Assembly: GCF_023205015.1 (NCBI RefSeq)
Contig: NZ_CP096258.1
Coordinates: 2,604,001 to 2,668,000, forward strand
Reading direction: 5' to 3'
DNA length: 64,000 nt
Source: Providencia rettgeri
Lineage (GTDB): Bacteria > Pseudomonadota > Gammaproteobacteria > Enterobacterales > Enterobacteriaceae
Shown here: positions 1 to 8,642 of the stretch, one piece after another
How positions within the stretch are numbered: position 1 is the stretch's first letter
Layout: every line of letters begins with the position of its first letter
Translations under genes and position numbers: made by a program
The notes under the pieces: generated by a model
The model's input: only the letters and a program-made list of their open reading frames with translations
What the model was told of the DNA's origin: nothing
Database searches by the model: none

Positions 1-859
1 CTGGATTGTTAGAACCAATATAAAATACTTGTGTTCTTTTATCTGCTGGGAAGGTATCTAAACGAACAGCAAATACCGCTAGTTTACCCGCGCAGCCAGA
101 AGCTTCAAATAGACGTCGTTCATCCGCATTGAAACGTGACGGTGTATCGGCATCGACATCACGAACGCGTTCCGCATATTCATGGTCAGACGCTAGTTTA
201 TCGCTCACTTGCACGTCTTCGCTGCTATAACCACGATTTTGTAAATTCGTCAGGATCTCTTCTGGCGTATTCCCCAAATCAATACCGAGGTGATTGACAA
301 GCTCTACTTTGCCATCATCATTCACTCGCCCATACAGAGCCAATTCAGTATAGGCAGGGCCTCTGCGCACCAATGAACCACCAGAACTGTTGCAAATACC
401 ACCGACAACCGAGGCACCAATACATGAAGAACCAATCAAAGAGTGCGGCTCGCGCCCTAATGGTTTCAGAATTTTTTCCAGATCGTACAAAGTACTTCCT
501 GGCATCGCAACAACTTGGTTAAACTCAGGTAAAACTTGAATTTGGTTTAGTTTCAAGGTGCTAATGATGACGATATCGCGATCATAATCATAACCACTCG
601 GAGTTGACCCTTCGGTTAACCCTGTATTAGCCGCTTGCATCAGCACAATTTTATCTGCTTCAACACACGCCTTGAAGACATACCACTGTTCAAGCAATGT
701 TGTTGGAAATACAACTGCGATTGCATCGCCCATACCAGAGCGGAAGCCTTTACGGTAACGTTCTGTTTTATGTGGCTCTGTTAAAATATTTTTTTTGCCA
801 ACAATATTCCTAAGCGTCAGTAATAACCGTTGATTCTCAGGTTTCTTTGCATCATTCAT
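1..859 (-). CDS. dld: D-lactate dehydrogenase (quinone), N-terminal part, cut by the window edge
   Basis: Reading leftward from an ATG at 859-857 gives 286 codons with no stop before the window edge, so this is the first half of a protein of about 570 residues. The start reads MNDAKKPENQRLLLTLRNIV, and the FAD-binding stretch of FAD_binding_4 oxidases is visible further on (residues such as SLIGSSCIGASVVGGICNSS and GGSLVRRGPAYTELALYG). Dld is a peripheral inner-membrane flavoprotein that oxidises D-lactate to pyruvate and passes electrons to quinone. The C-terminal membrane-binding domain lies outside the window. The family call rests on recognisable sequence; the missing half cannot be judged. 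Confidence 0.93.
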   Translation of the reverse strand, partial: MNDAKKPENQRLLLTLRNIVGKKNILTEPHKTERYRKGFRSGMGDAIAVVFPTTLLEQWYVFKACVEADKIVLMQAANTGLTEGSTPSGYDYDRDIVIISTLKLNQIQVLPEFNQVVAMPGSTLYDLEKILKPLGREPHSLIGSSCIGASVVGGICNSSGGSLVRRGPAYTELALYGRVNDDGKVELVNHLGIDLGNTPEEILTNLQNRGYSSEDVQVSDKLASDHEYAERVRDVDADTPSRFNADERRLFEASGCAGKLAVFAVRLDTFPADKRTQVFYIGSNNP

Positions 860-902
860 TTGTGTGCCTTATTAATCGAATTCGTAATTATCATAGTTAT
901 GC

Positions 903-933
903 ATTATGTGTTGTAACAACAATATCACATAAT
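903..933. promoter_or_regulatory. inverted repeat upstream of dld
   Basis: ATTATGTG and CACATAAT form an 8-bp inverted repeat around a 15-bp spacer, about 45 bp ahead of the dld start. This could be an operator or a promoter-proximal hairpin. The regulator is unknown and the repeat may be chance in AT-rich DNA. Confidence 0.3.
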
Positions 934-988
934 ATTATGATGTTAATAGGCTACACGCTTTATCTTAAATAATTCTTAACGGGTAAAA

Positions 989-1013
989 AAATAGCGCCTC
1001 AAGGACGCTATTT
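989..1013 (-). terminator. Rho-independent terminator after plaP
   Basis: AAATAGCG pairs with CGCTATTT around a short loop, and the leftward transcript runs on into seven Ts. It lies beyond the ERIC-like repeat and ends the plaP transcript before dld. Confidence 0.8.
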
Positions 1014-1032
1014 GATCAATTCTAATTCTGAG

Positions 1033-1159
1033 TATATTCAAAATAGTTCGCGTTGTAGCAAGGCGCCGAGCAAAACGATCATGGGGAGCATACATAAGTA
1101 TGTGACCCATGTCGTTTTGAGAACGCAACGCAGTTACGGCACGAAATATGAAGAATATA
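1033..1159. repeat. ERIC-type intergenic repeat (127 bp)
   Basis: The element begins TATATTC and ends GAATATA, exactly 127 bp apart, which is the standard length of ERIC (IRU) elements. The centre holds GAGCATACATAAGTATGTGA, a diverged form of the ERIC core with its inner inverted repeat. It abuts the plaP stop codon (1161-1163) and sits before the plaP terminator, so it is transcribed as part of the plaP 3' UTR. ERIC elements are non-coding, mobile-like palindromic repeats of Enterobacterales. I saw no second copy in the window. Confidence 0.85.
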
Positions 1160-1160
1160 G

Positions 1161-2546
1161 CTAGATGTCGCTCATCTGTGGCATAGGCCGCTTAAACATA
1201 CGTGTCAGCACCGCCATATAGACCAAACCAACTGCTGTCCAGATCAACCCATAAACCATTGAGTCTTCTTCTATATTCAGCCATAACACACACACTGTCA
1301 GTGTACCAATAACAGGCAGGATCAAGTAGTTTAGGATATTTTTGAAGCCTGTCATGCGGCGTTCACGAATAAAGAATTGGCTAATGACCGAAATATTTAC
1401 AAAGGTAAACGCGATTAGTGCACCAAAGTTAATTAATGCTGTCGCAAAATCCATTTCAAACCAAATAGCGCCTAATGCCAAAAAGCCAACCAATAATACG
1501 TTGTATGCCGGGGTGCGCCATGTTGGGCTTACGTAGCCAAAGACTTTTTCTGGGAATACCCCATCACGTCCCATAACATACATTAAACGCGCACTACCTG
1601 CATGAGCGGCCATGCCTGATGCTAATACGGTAACACATGAGAACACCAGAATGATTGACTGGAAGAATGTACCAGCAACAAAACGCATAATATCTGGCTG
1701 TGTTTCATTAATATTCTTAAAGCGTGATACATCAGGGAAGTATTGCTGTAAGAAGAACGAAACCGTAATAAAGATAACCCCACCGATTAACGCGGTTAAG
1801 AAAATAGCGCGAGGAATAACTTTACCAGCATTCGGTGTTTCTTCTGAGAGTGAACTTAACCCGTCAAAACCTAAGAATGAGAAACAGAGGATTGTTGCCC
1901 CAGCAATGAGTGGGATCATTTCCGTTTTTTCATTAGCAAATGGGTTAAAAGTCCAAATTTCTCCCGTTCCTTCACCGTTAGAAACACCGTGGATCACAAG
2001 CCCCGTAAACACCACCATGACACCCACTTGAATGATGGCAATGACGGTACTTAAGTTTGCAATTACGTTAATCCCACGTAAGTTGGCTGCAGTCATTAAA
2101 ATAACCAGCCCAACAACGAAGATTGCCGGTTCCACATTAGGGAAAATATCTTGTAAATAAATTTTAGCCAATAATATGTTGATCATTGGCATAAAAATAT
2201 AGGACAGCAAGGATGTCCAGCCCACCAAGAAGCCAATATGTGGGCTCATTGATTTTTGGGCATAAGTGTACGCTGAACCGGCTGATGGGAAACGTTTCAC
2301 CAATTTACCGTAGCTCAGAGCAGTAAACAGTATCGCAGCAAGTGCAATAATGTATGAAGTTGGAACATGTCCACCGGTTTTATCTGACACCATTCCGAAG
2401 GTATCAAATATCGTCATTGGCTGGATATACGCAATACCGATCATGACCACTTGCACCAATGTTAAGGTTTTTGCAAGTTGTACGCGGTTATTCGCACCCG
2501 TTTGATTGTGACCGATGTCTAATGGAATTGGCGTATTATTTTGCAC
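1161..2546 (-). CDS. plaP: APC-family putrescine importer, PlaP type
   Basis: A 461-residue, roughly 12-helix amino acid/polyamine permease. The stretches LASGMAAHAG, ARLMYVMGRDGVFP and VISQFFIRE match E. coli PlaP (YeeF) better than its paralog PuuP, as recalled. PlaP is a low-affinity, proton-driven putrescine importer; in the related genus Proteus, putrescine uptake is tied to swarming. Translation starts at a GTG (2546-2544) behind a GGGAGGG ribosome site. A separate upstream ORF overlaps this start by 11 bp, which suggests translational coupling. An ERIC-type repeat touches the stop codon. PuuP or another polyamine importer is the main alternative. Confidence 0.82.
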   Translation of the reverse strand: MQNNTPIPLDIGHNQTGANNRVQLAKTLTLVQVVMIGIAYIQPMTIFDTFGMVSDKTGGHVPTSYIIALAAILFTALSYGKLVKRFPSAGSAYTYAQKSMSPHIGFLVGWTSLLSYIFMPMINILLAKIYLQDIFPNVEPAIFVVGLVILMTAANLRGINVIANLSTVIAIIQVGVMVVFTGLVIHGVSNGEGTGEIWTFNPFANEKTEMIPLIAGATILCFSFLGFDGLSSLSEETPNAGKVIPRAIFLTALIGGVIFITVSFFLQQYFPDVSRFKNINETQPDIMRFVAGTFFQSIILVFSCVTVLASGMAAHAGSARLMYVMGRDGVFPEKVFGYVSPTWRTPAYNVLLVGFLALGAIWFEMDFATALINFGALIAFTFVNISVISQFFIRERRMTGFKNILNYLILPVIGTLTVCVLWLNIEEDSMVYGLIWTAVGLVYMAVLTRMFKRPMPQMSDI

Positions 2547-2748
2547 GTCTAAGCCCTCCCATAACTTTCGATTGCATACTACTTCGGCTTAATCGACAGT
2601 TACTGGGAAGACTTTGCATCTGCCTATAGGCAGAGAAAAACGAAGAAAGGGAGAAAGGCGTGTGAGCGAAGCCACCGAGAGCCCCGTAGTCATCGATACG
2701 GCAGCCGCCAGCGCCTGGCCCTGCTGCGAATGCGAAAAAGTAAGCCAT
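2536..2748 (-). CDS. candidate leader ORF overlapping the plaP start (70 codons)
   Basis: An ATG at 2748-2746 is preceded by GAGGA at an 8-nt spacing and opens a 70-codon frame starting MAYFFAFAAGPGAGG. Its stop (TAA, 2536-2538) lies 11 bp inside plaP. The first third is GC-rich, unlike the flanking DNA, and is rich in Gly, Ala and Phe. I do not recognise the product. The overlap, the good ribosome site and the attenuator-like hairpin further upstream (2861-2891) suggest a regulatory leader for putrescine import. The peptide may have no function of its own beyond its translation. Confidence 0.45.
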   Translation of the reverse strand: MAYFFAFAAGPGAGGCRIDDYGALGGFAHTPFSLSSFFSAYRQMQSLPSNCRLSRSSMQSKVMGGLRRAK

Positions 2749-2860
2749 AAAAGCATTCCTCAAATCGGTAGCGAAAAATGTTTGCTACACGTAAATATTA
2801 AAATTATCTCTCCGGCTCTATGTCCGGCCCCGCTAGAATGAACGTTCCTAAAAACAAAAA

Positions 2861-2891
2861 AACCGATGCTTCATTTGATTAAGCATCAGTT
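2861..2891 (-). terminator. hairpin with T runs on both sides, possible attenuator of plaP
   Basis: GATGCTT pairs with AAGCATC, with extra AAC/GTT pairing outside. It is followed leftward by seven Ts and rightward by six Ts. Both neighbouring genes run leftward, so a promoter upstream of it would make it an attenuator of plaP. Otherwise it simply insulates plaP from the TonB receptor gene. Confidence 0.6.
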
Positions 2892-3055
2892 ATTTTTTAG
2901 TTCGCGCATTTTGCACGCCATAACTCGAAATAGCAAGTTAAATTGTTAACAAATCACCCTATTTTCTATGAGAAATTTTGATTATTTCTGGCTTTTTGCC
3001 ATATCTGCTTATAAGTTCTTTTTCTTATGATTTTTATCAAGTTTTAATCAACAAA

Positions 3056-3083
3056 AAACCCTTTGGTGAGAGCCAAAGGGTTT
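3056..3083 (-). terminator. terminator of the TonB receptor gene
   Basis: AAACCCTTTGG pairs perfectly with CCAAAGGGTTT around a 6-nt loop. A run of Ts follows on the leftward transcript, 26 bp after the receptor stop codon. Confidence 0.85.
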
Positions 3084-3108
3084 GGGTTAATCGAGATAAT
3101 TTTTTCGA

Positions 3109-5091
3109 TTAGAAGTTGTAGTTGATACCGATATTGTAACGACGGCCTTCTAATTCAGCGCCGTAAGTCGCATTATCGATTCGGCGATCTAAGACGTTAT
3201 AGACACCACCAACAATGTTTGCGTTCTTGTTAAGCTGATAACTCGCACCTAAATCAAATAAAGCATAAGATGCTGTACCACTTGCCATTTTTTGTCCACG
3301 GCCTTGGTACTCAGAGGTTTTACCGCGGAAATTCATACGCGTCCACGTTTCTAAATCTTCAGTGGTTTGCCATGTCAGTGTAGAATTAGCCATATGTTTA
3401 GGCTGTTTATTTAATGGCTTACCTTTATTTACACCACTTTTTTGTTCAGTATCTGTATAAGTGTAGTTAGCTGCGAAGCTTAAGTCATCCACAATACGCC
3501 AGTTGAAAGTTAGTTCAACACCGCGCATTCTTGCTTTATCAACGTTTGCTTTGTCACTAATAAAACGATATGGTTTTCCAGGTTTATCACCTTCACCATC
3601 TTGAGGTACTGTACATGCTCTTACTGTGCTACTATTTTCTTCACAACGCCTAACTTCAGTAATTTTATCTTTAAAGTCAGTGTTATAGATAGTTATCCCT
3701 GCAGTAATATTATCTTGGTTATTCCAAATAACACCAATTTCTTCAGTAATACTTTTCTCTGGTTTCAAATCAGGATTACCATAAATAACGGCATTTCCTG
3801 CTCTACCGCCTGTTGCTTGTCCCCAGTTTGCAGACGATTCACGTAAGCTTGGTGCTTTATAACCTGTAGTTACCCCGCCTTTAATGGTCCACTGTTCATC
3901 AGCATGCCATACACCATACAGACGCGGAGTCCAGTGTGAACCGTAGTTTTCGTCTTTATCCATACGGATACCGCCCGTTAATGCAAAATCATTCGTCATT
4001 AACCATTCATCTTCTGCAAATAACGCCCAGCTGTATCGTTCAAGCTGATTATACTGTTTGAATTTATTACCTTCGTCTTTCAACTTCTCTTTACGATATT
4101 GACCGCCAATACTTAAACTATGATCCCCCAGTAAAAAAACGCTTTGATTACGGAAAACAAGGTCTTCTGCCGTCATTTTACGGCCTGGGTTTTTTGTCTC
4201 ATCGTATTGAACATAGGTATCTGTTGAGGCAATATCATAAATACCCGTATGGGTTAATGCCATATGAGTCAATTCATATTTGCTAAAACCGCTACCGTCA
4301 CCTCTTTTGCTGGTATAACCTTCACGGTCATCACGGTGTTGGTTATCACGTTTGAACTCTGCATCGAAGGTATTTTTGTCATCTGGAGTTAACGATACCG
4401 TCGCTCCGCCACTTGCCATAATTTGGCGGTTAAAGCCATTAATAATTTTATCTTCACCACGATGTGAATATTGGCCTTGTAGTTTTACACCTAGCAAACC
4501 ATCAATTAATGGACCTGATGTATAGAAGCTGCCTTGCCCTGTATTACCGGAATTTTTGCGTTCTGTAATTGTGGCATCTGCCCGTAAACTGGTCGTCCAC
4601 TCTTGTTGCACACGGCGAGTGATAATATTGATAACCCCACCCATCGCATCTGAACCGTACAGCGATGACATTGGGCCGCGTACCACTTCAATACGCTCGA
4701 TCGCTGGTAATGGTGGTAACCAACCTTGCTCAATACCTGAACCGTCACTATTTGGGCGTGTGCTGCGTGTATCTACACGTTTACCATCGATTAAAATCAT
4801 GGTGTATTTTGCATCCATACCACGGATGCTAATATCAGAGCTACTGCCGCCACCGGTGACTAAAACACCCGGTACATCTTTTAATGCGTCAGTTACATCA
4901 CGATAAGCTTTAGTTTCGAGTTGTTCGCGAGTGACTACAGAAATAGACGCAGGTGCATCTTCAATTTTCTGTTGATAACCTGATGCGGTTGTCACATAGA
5001 TTTTATCATTACTGTCATCAGCAAATGCAGGTGCCGCAGCGATAGCCGCAATTATGCTAATTGCCACTTTTCTTTTATTAAAAACAACCAT
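3109..5091 (-). CDS. TonB-dependent outer-membrane siderophore receptor, CirA-like
   Basis: About 660 residues. The ATG at 5091 is chosen because GGAG lies 8 nt upstream; an in-frame TTG two codons earlier is less likely. A signal peptide ends near AAPAFA. A TonB box-like DKIYVTTAS and a plug domain (DAPASISVVT, then ERIEVVRGPMSSLYGSDAMGG) follow. A 22-strand barrel ends in the aromatic C-terminus YNIGINYNF needed for BAM insertion. Length and plug motifs resemble CirA/IreA catecholate receptors. It follows a complete ABC importer on the same strand across a 260-bp gap, so the locus probably takes up one ferric siderophore. The exact ligand cannot be read from the sequence. Confidence 0.88.
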   Translation of the reverse strand: MVVFNKRKVAISIIAAIAAAPAFADDSNDKIYVTTASGYQQKIEDAPASISVVTREQLETKAYRDVTDALKDVPGVLVTGGGSSSDISIRGMDAKYTMILIDGKRVDTRSTRPNSDGSGIEQGWLPPLPAIERIEVVRGPMSSLYGSDAMGGVINIITRRVQQEWTTSLRADATITERKNSGNTGQGSFYTSGPLIDGLLGVKLQGQYSHRGEDKIINGFNRQIMASGGATVSLTPDDKNTFDAEFKRDNQHRDDREGYTSKRGDGSGFSKYELTHMALTHTGIYDIASTDTYVQYDETKNPGRKMTAEDLVFRNQSVFLLGDHSLSIGGQYRKEKLKDEGNKFKQYNQLERYSWALFAEDEWLMTNDFALTGGIRMDKDENYGSHWTPRLYGVWHADEQWTIKGGVTTGYKAPSLRESSANWGQATGGRAGNAVIYGNPDLKPEKSITEEIGVIWNNQDNITAGITIYNTDFKDKITEVRRCEENSSTVRACTVPQDGEGDKPGKPYRFISDKANVDKARMRGVELTFNWRIVDDLSFAANYTYTDTEQKSGVNKGKPLNKQPKHMANSTLTWQTTEDLETWTRMNFRGKTSEYQGRGQKMASGTASYALFDLGASYQLNKNANIVGGVYNVLDRRIDNATYGAELEGRRYNIGINYNF

Positions 5092-5193
5092 TCCCAACTC
5101 TCCAAGAGATATTTTGTTTTATATATGAATTGATTTGCTCACATTGATTTCATTGAATCAAAAATATCTTTTTTATTATTTAGGCATTGAAAT

Positions 5194-5252
5194 ACCCATA
5201 GGAAATTCATGGTAAAAAACCATTATATAATTCAATTAAATTTCCTGTGGGT
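5194..5252. promoter_or_regulatory. long imperfect palindrome between the iron ABC genes and the receptor
   Basis: ACCCATAGGAAATT (5195-5207 region) pairs with AATTTCCTGTGGGT (5239-5252) with one mismatch. The loop holds a second small hairpin (ATGGT/ACCAT). It lies about 100 bp ahead of the receptor gene. It may be an operator pair or an mRNA processing structure. Confidence 0.4.
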
Positions 5253-5313
5253 AATTACTATTAATGAATATTTAAATTGTTTATTTTCAATATTGCTTTC
5301 TCTCCTTTTATTT

Positions 5314-5343
5314 AATGTACTTGCCAAGTGCGGCAAGTACATT
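5314..5343. terminator. 12-bp perfect hairpin after the iron ABC operon
   Basis: AATGTACTTGCC pairs perfectly with GGCAAGTACATT around AAGTGC, 15 bp after the ATPase stop codon. The leftward transcript has no strong T run, so it may be a weak terminator or an RNA-stability element giving the ABC genes and the receptor different mRNA levels. Confidence 0.55.
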
Positions 5344-5357
5344 ATTTTATTACGATA

Positions 5358-6143
5358 TTAACTCGCCAGTTTATCAACCAGCCCATCAATCAGGACTTGT
5401 GGAACACCTTGCGAACAACGTTCGATGCGACCACGTACACCATAAACTTCAGCAAGGCTTTCCGGTGTAATAACCTCAGCAGGTTCGCCTTGTGCAATTA
5501 AATTACCCTGCTTCAACATTAATATATGCTCTGCATGTTTAAGCGCAATATTAATATCATGAACTACCACAACCGTGATTATATTTCGGCGTTTGGTTTC
5601 TTTCGCCACTAAATCCATCACATGATATTGGTAATTTAAATCCAGCGCACTTAAGGGCTCATCTAATAACAATAAGTTGGGTTGACGAATTAAAGATTGA
5701 GCCAAGCCGACTAATTGTTTTTGACCACCAGAAAGTTGGTCTAAATAACTTAACGCCAAATGTTCAATACCCAATTGGCGTAATAGCCCCATCACTTCGT
5801 CTTTACTATTTTCATTGCTCAAACCGCCTGACGCACGTTGAGCAACAATAACAGACTCAAGAACATACAGGTGCACACCAGCAGGTAACGTTTGCGGTAA
5901 ATACACCACATTTTGTGCCCGCTGGGCAAAGCTCTGTTGGGTTAAGTCCTGACCATCCAGTAGCAGCTGCCCTGTGGCTTTGTTTAACCCCGCCAATGAA
6001 CGCAACAACGTGGATTTACCACTGCCATTAGGCCCAAGTAATACCGTGATCTTGCCTCGAGGCAAAATATCCGTCGATAAATTCTCAATTACGGGGCGTT
6101 TTGGGTAGCCTGCATTAAATTGATTAATAATCAGGCCGCTCAT
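5358..6143 (-). CDS. iron-siderophore ABC transporter ATPase (FepC/FhuC family)
   Basis: A 261-residue cytoplasmic ATPase. The Walker A motif GPNGSGKS is near residue 37, the signature LSGGQKQ near 138, and the Walker B LLLLDEPLSALD follows, then the H-loop VVHDIN. This is the standard layout of FecE/FepC ATPases, which energise siderophore or heme import through the inner membrane. Its start overlaps the permease stop by 4 bp, showing a tightly coupled operon of binder, permease and ATPase. The nearby receptor suggests ferric siderophore; vitamin B12 or heme is less likely because the receptor resembles catecholate receptors. Confidence 0.93.
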   Translation of the reverse strand: MSGLIINQFNAGYPKRPVIENLSTDILPRGKITVLLGPNGSGKSTLLRSLAGLNKATGQLLLDGQDLTQQSFAQRAQNVVYLPQTLPAGVHLYVLESVIVAQRASGGLSNENSKDEVMGLLRQLGIEHLALSYLDQLSGGQKQLVGLAQSLIRQPNLLLLDEPLSALDLNYQYHVMDLVAKETKRRNIITVVVVHDINIALKHAEHILMLKQGNLIAQGEPAEVITPESLAEVYGVRGRIERCSQGVPQVLIDGLVDKLAS

Positions 6144-7234
6144 GATACGTTCCCTCTATGACGTAAAATAATGCTTAAAAAGAACGGTACCCCCACTAAC
6201 GATGTCACAATCCCAACAGGAATAATCACACCCGGAATAATATTCTTCGACGCAATTGACGCCATGGATAAAATTAACGCCCCAATTAATGCACTTGCAG
6301 GCAGATAAAAGCGGTGATCTTCACCAAAAATCAACCTTGCAATATGCGGTGCGACTAAACCAATAAAAGCGATAGGGCCAACAAATGCCACCGCTAACGC
6401 CGATAAAATACTGATGCGTAATAATGTTGTTAGCCTTAAACGACGCACATCAATACCAAAACTGATTGCCCTGTCCTCGCCCAACCTTAAAGCCGTCAGT
6501 TTCCATGAGCTCATCATGGCAATCGGGAAAATAAGTGCGAACACTAGCGCCATCACACCCAGTTTAACCCAAGTTGCTTTTGATAAACTCCCCATCGTCC
6601 AAAAGACTAAACCTTGCAAGGTATCTTCCGTCGCGATGAATTGCATCATAGAAACCAATGCATTAAAGGTGAACACGAGAGCAATACCAAACAATACAAC
6701 ACCTGAAGTTGCTACGCGCGTCCAACGGGTAACCGCGTCTAACATCAAAGCGGCTAACAATGCAAAAATAAAGGCATTCGCTGATATCACCCATTGGTCA
6801 GGCACACCTGGAATTGCAATGCCAGAAACAATCGCTAATGCGGCACCAAAAGCCGCGGCATTAGAGACCCCTAACGTAAATGGGCTCGCTAACGGGTTAT
6901 TGAGGATAGTCTGCATCTCAGCGCCAGCAAGCCCTAATGACATGCCAATCACCACTGCCATCAACGCGTATGGCAACCGAATATCCCATACGATGACGCG
7001 TGTTCCTGCATCAACGACCTCTGGGGTCATCAACGTTTGCCATAAACGCTCAAGAGATAAACCTGATGGCCCTAATGTAAAATCAATAACCAGTGATAAT
7101 AAAATTGCCGCAACGATGACCCCTAGCCAAGTCAACCGACGACGTAACATATTTTGATAATGTATTTTTACATTATCGTCAGCCTGAATCGCTGATTTTT
7201 CAGCCACAACTATTGGCTCGCTCGTCATACTCAT
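6140..7234 (-). CDS. iron-siderophore ABC transporter permease (FecCD family)
   Basis: About 364 residues with the multiple hydrophobic helices of the FecCD/BtuC family. The family motif GAEMQTILNNPLA and the ATPase-coupling stretch GPIAFIGLVAPHIAR are both visible. It starts at ATG 7234; the codon before it is TTG. Only one permease gene is present, so the channel is expected to be a homodimer, unlike the two-permease FepDG. It lies between the binder gene (17-bp gap) and the ATPase gene (4-bp overlap), in the same operon. Confidence 0.92.
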   Translation of the reverse strand: MSMTSEPIVVAEKSAIQADDNVKIHYQNMLRRRLTWLGVIVAAILLSLVIDFTLGPSGLSLERLWQTLMTPEVVDAGTRVIVWDIRLPYALMAVVIGMSLGLAGAEMQTILNNPLASPFTLGVSNAAAFGAALAIVSGIAIPGVPDQWVISANAFIFALLAALMLDAVTRWTRVATSGVVLFGIALVFTFNALVSMMQFIATEDTLQGLVFWTMGSLSKATWVKLGVMALVFALIFPIAMMSSWKLTALRLGEDRAISFGIDVRRLRLTTLLRISILSALAVAFVGPIAFIGLVAPHIARLIFGEDHRFYLPASALIGALILSMASIASKNIIPGVIIPVGIVTSLVGVPFFLSIILRHRGNVS

Positions 7235-7253
7235 CAATTCTTACCCGTTTTCA

Positions 7254-8390
7254 TTACTTTTCGCTGACCCAATATACACCTGTTGGTTCGATGGCGAGAA
7301 ACTCTCTATGCAATTGCTCCAGCGTTTTTTGCGGCTCAAGGTCGGTAAATTGTTCTGGATAGAACCACTTAGCGAAAACTTGCGTCGCAATCACATTGTA
7401 CGGAGAGTTATAGTAATTGTGCCAGATAGCATAATCTTGCTTATCTTTAATGGCTGATAACGCGCTAATTCCTTTACGTTCAGTTATTTTTTTCAGGCTT
7501 GCTTTCGCATCCGCTAATGAGCTTTGCGCACCTAATTGAACGCCTGCATCTTTACTACCCGGTGCTTTTGCCCCTGATGCAATATAAATATTTGGGTCTG
7601 CTGCGATGATTTTCTCTAAATTCATTGTACCAAGTGCACCCGGTAAAACGCCTTTTGCGATATTTTTACCACCTGCTAGGTCAATAAAATTCCCCATATT
7701 TCCATCGCCAGCCGTGCCACAGCAATCTTCAAAGGCACCTGCACGTAATTCAATAAAAACACTTGGTTTTTTATCGTCTGGTATTTTAGAGGTGATGTCA
7801 GTGACTAATTTTTGGTTTTTTTCATAAAAATCGACATACTTATTTGCTGCCTGTTCACGGTTTAACGCTTTGCCGAGTAAACGCATACTTGGCAATGTGT
7901 TTTCCAGTGGCTTATCACGGAAATCCACGAATACAACAGGTACTCCCGCTTTTTCAAGCTGGTTAACTAATTCACTATTTTTACCCGGCCCATGGCCTGA
8001 TAACCCAAAAATCGCGATATCTGGATTTAGGGTTAATACTTTTTCTGAACTGACGCTATCTGCACTGGTATTACCAATCAGTGGGATATTATCAATTTCA
8101 GGAAATTTAGCTTTATAGGCAGCGTAGGTTTGTGGATCTAGTTTTCGAAGATCACCTTGCCAACCTACAATTCGGTCAATAGGTTTATCACCTTCCAGCA
8201 GAGCTATTGCACTAAATAGGCGTCCCTCACCTAATAAAATGCGATTAACATTATCAGGAACTTCAACTGTACGGCCTGCAATATCAGTGACTGTTGCAGC
8301 CCAAGCACTCATACTGGCACTTGCTAATAACGCTAAACTTATCCCTTTTACTACCGACCTAGCTACAGACTTCTTGGCTACCGACGACAT
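7254..8390 (-). CDS. periplasmic iron-siderophore binding protein
   Basis: About 378 residues from the ATG at 8390, which has GGAG 9 nt upstream; an in-frame ATG at 8417 is also possible. The N-terminus is a signal peptide ending near MSAWAA. The rest is a type III periplasmic binding protein (Peripla_BP_2) beginning VTDIAGRTVEVPDNV, with the usual LNPDIAIFG stretch. It captures the ferric complex released by the outer-membrane receptor and feeds the FecCD permease encoded next. A candidate Fur box lies about 65 bp upstream, as expected for an iron-repressed operon. The ligand is unknown. Confidence 0.88.
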   Translation of the reverse strand: MSSVAKKSVARSVVKGISLALLASASMSAWAATVTDIAGRTVEVPDNVNRILLGEGRLFSAIALLEGDKPIDRIVGWQGDLRKLDPQTYAAYKAKFPEIDNIPLIGNTSADSVSSEKVLTLNPDIAIFGLSGHGPGKNSELVNQLEKAGVPVVFVDFRDKPLENTLPSMRLLGKALNREQAANKYVDFYEKNQKLVTDITSKIPDDKKPSVFIELRAGAFEDCCGTAGDGNMGNFIDLAGGKNIAKGVLPGALGTMNLEKIIAADPNIYIASGAKAPGSKDAGVQLGAQSSLADAKASLKKITERKGISALSAIKDKQDYAIWHNYYNSPYNVIATQVFAKWFYPEQFTDLEPQKTLEQLHREFLAIEPTGVYWVSEK

Positions 8391-8455
8391 AGTATTAAGC
8401 TCCACTATTAACCTCATTGACTTACCTTTTTTTTATGCGGTAACAATAAAGCAAA

Positions 8456-8470
8456 TAAGAATACTTATCA
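8456..8470 (-). promoter_or_regulatory. candidate Fur box
   Basis: On the leftward strand TGATAAGTATTCTTA matches 11 of 15 positions of the TGATAATCATTATCA Fur consensus. It sits upstream of the iron-uptake operon. The match is moderate and the role is inferred from context. Confidence 0.5.
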
Positions 8471-8593
8471 ATACGATTATTAGTTTAATCATGACTTTCA
8501 TCAATGGAATTTTGTGACCACCATCGTAAAGCCAAGCATTCAGCATATTTTATCGCCAAAATACCACTTTATTGCCAGCGCTATATATAAAAA

Positions 8594-8620
8594 AACAGCA
8601 CCCTATAAAGAGTGCTGTTT
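8594..8620 (-). terminator. terminator of lysP
   Basis: AACAGCAC and GTGCTGTT form a stem followed on the leftward transcript by a T run, about 25 bp past the lysP stop. Confidence 0.85.
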
Positions 8621-8642
8621 TCATGATAAGTATTTAAAAAAA

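Noticed and set aside
4556..4906. Rightward 116-codon frame opposite the TonB receptor
   Set aside because: Antisense shadow; the opposite frame encodes a well-conserved plug domain.
6414..7157. 247-codon rightward frame
   Set aside because: Antisense to the FecCD permease; composition is that of a reversed membrane protein and there is no ribosome site.
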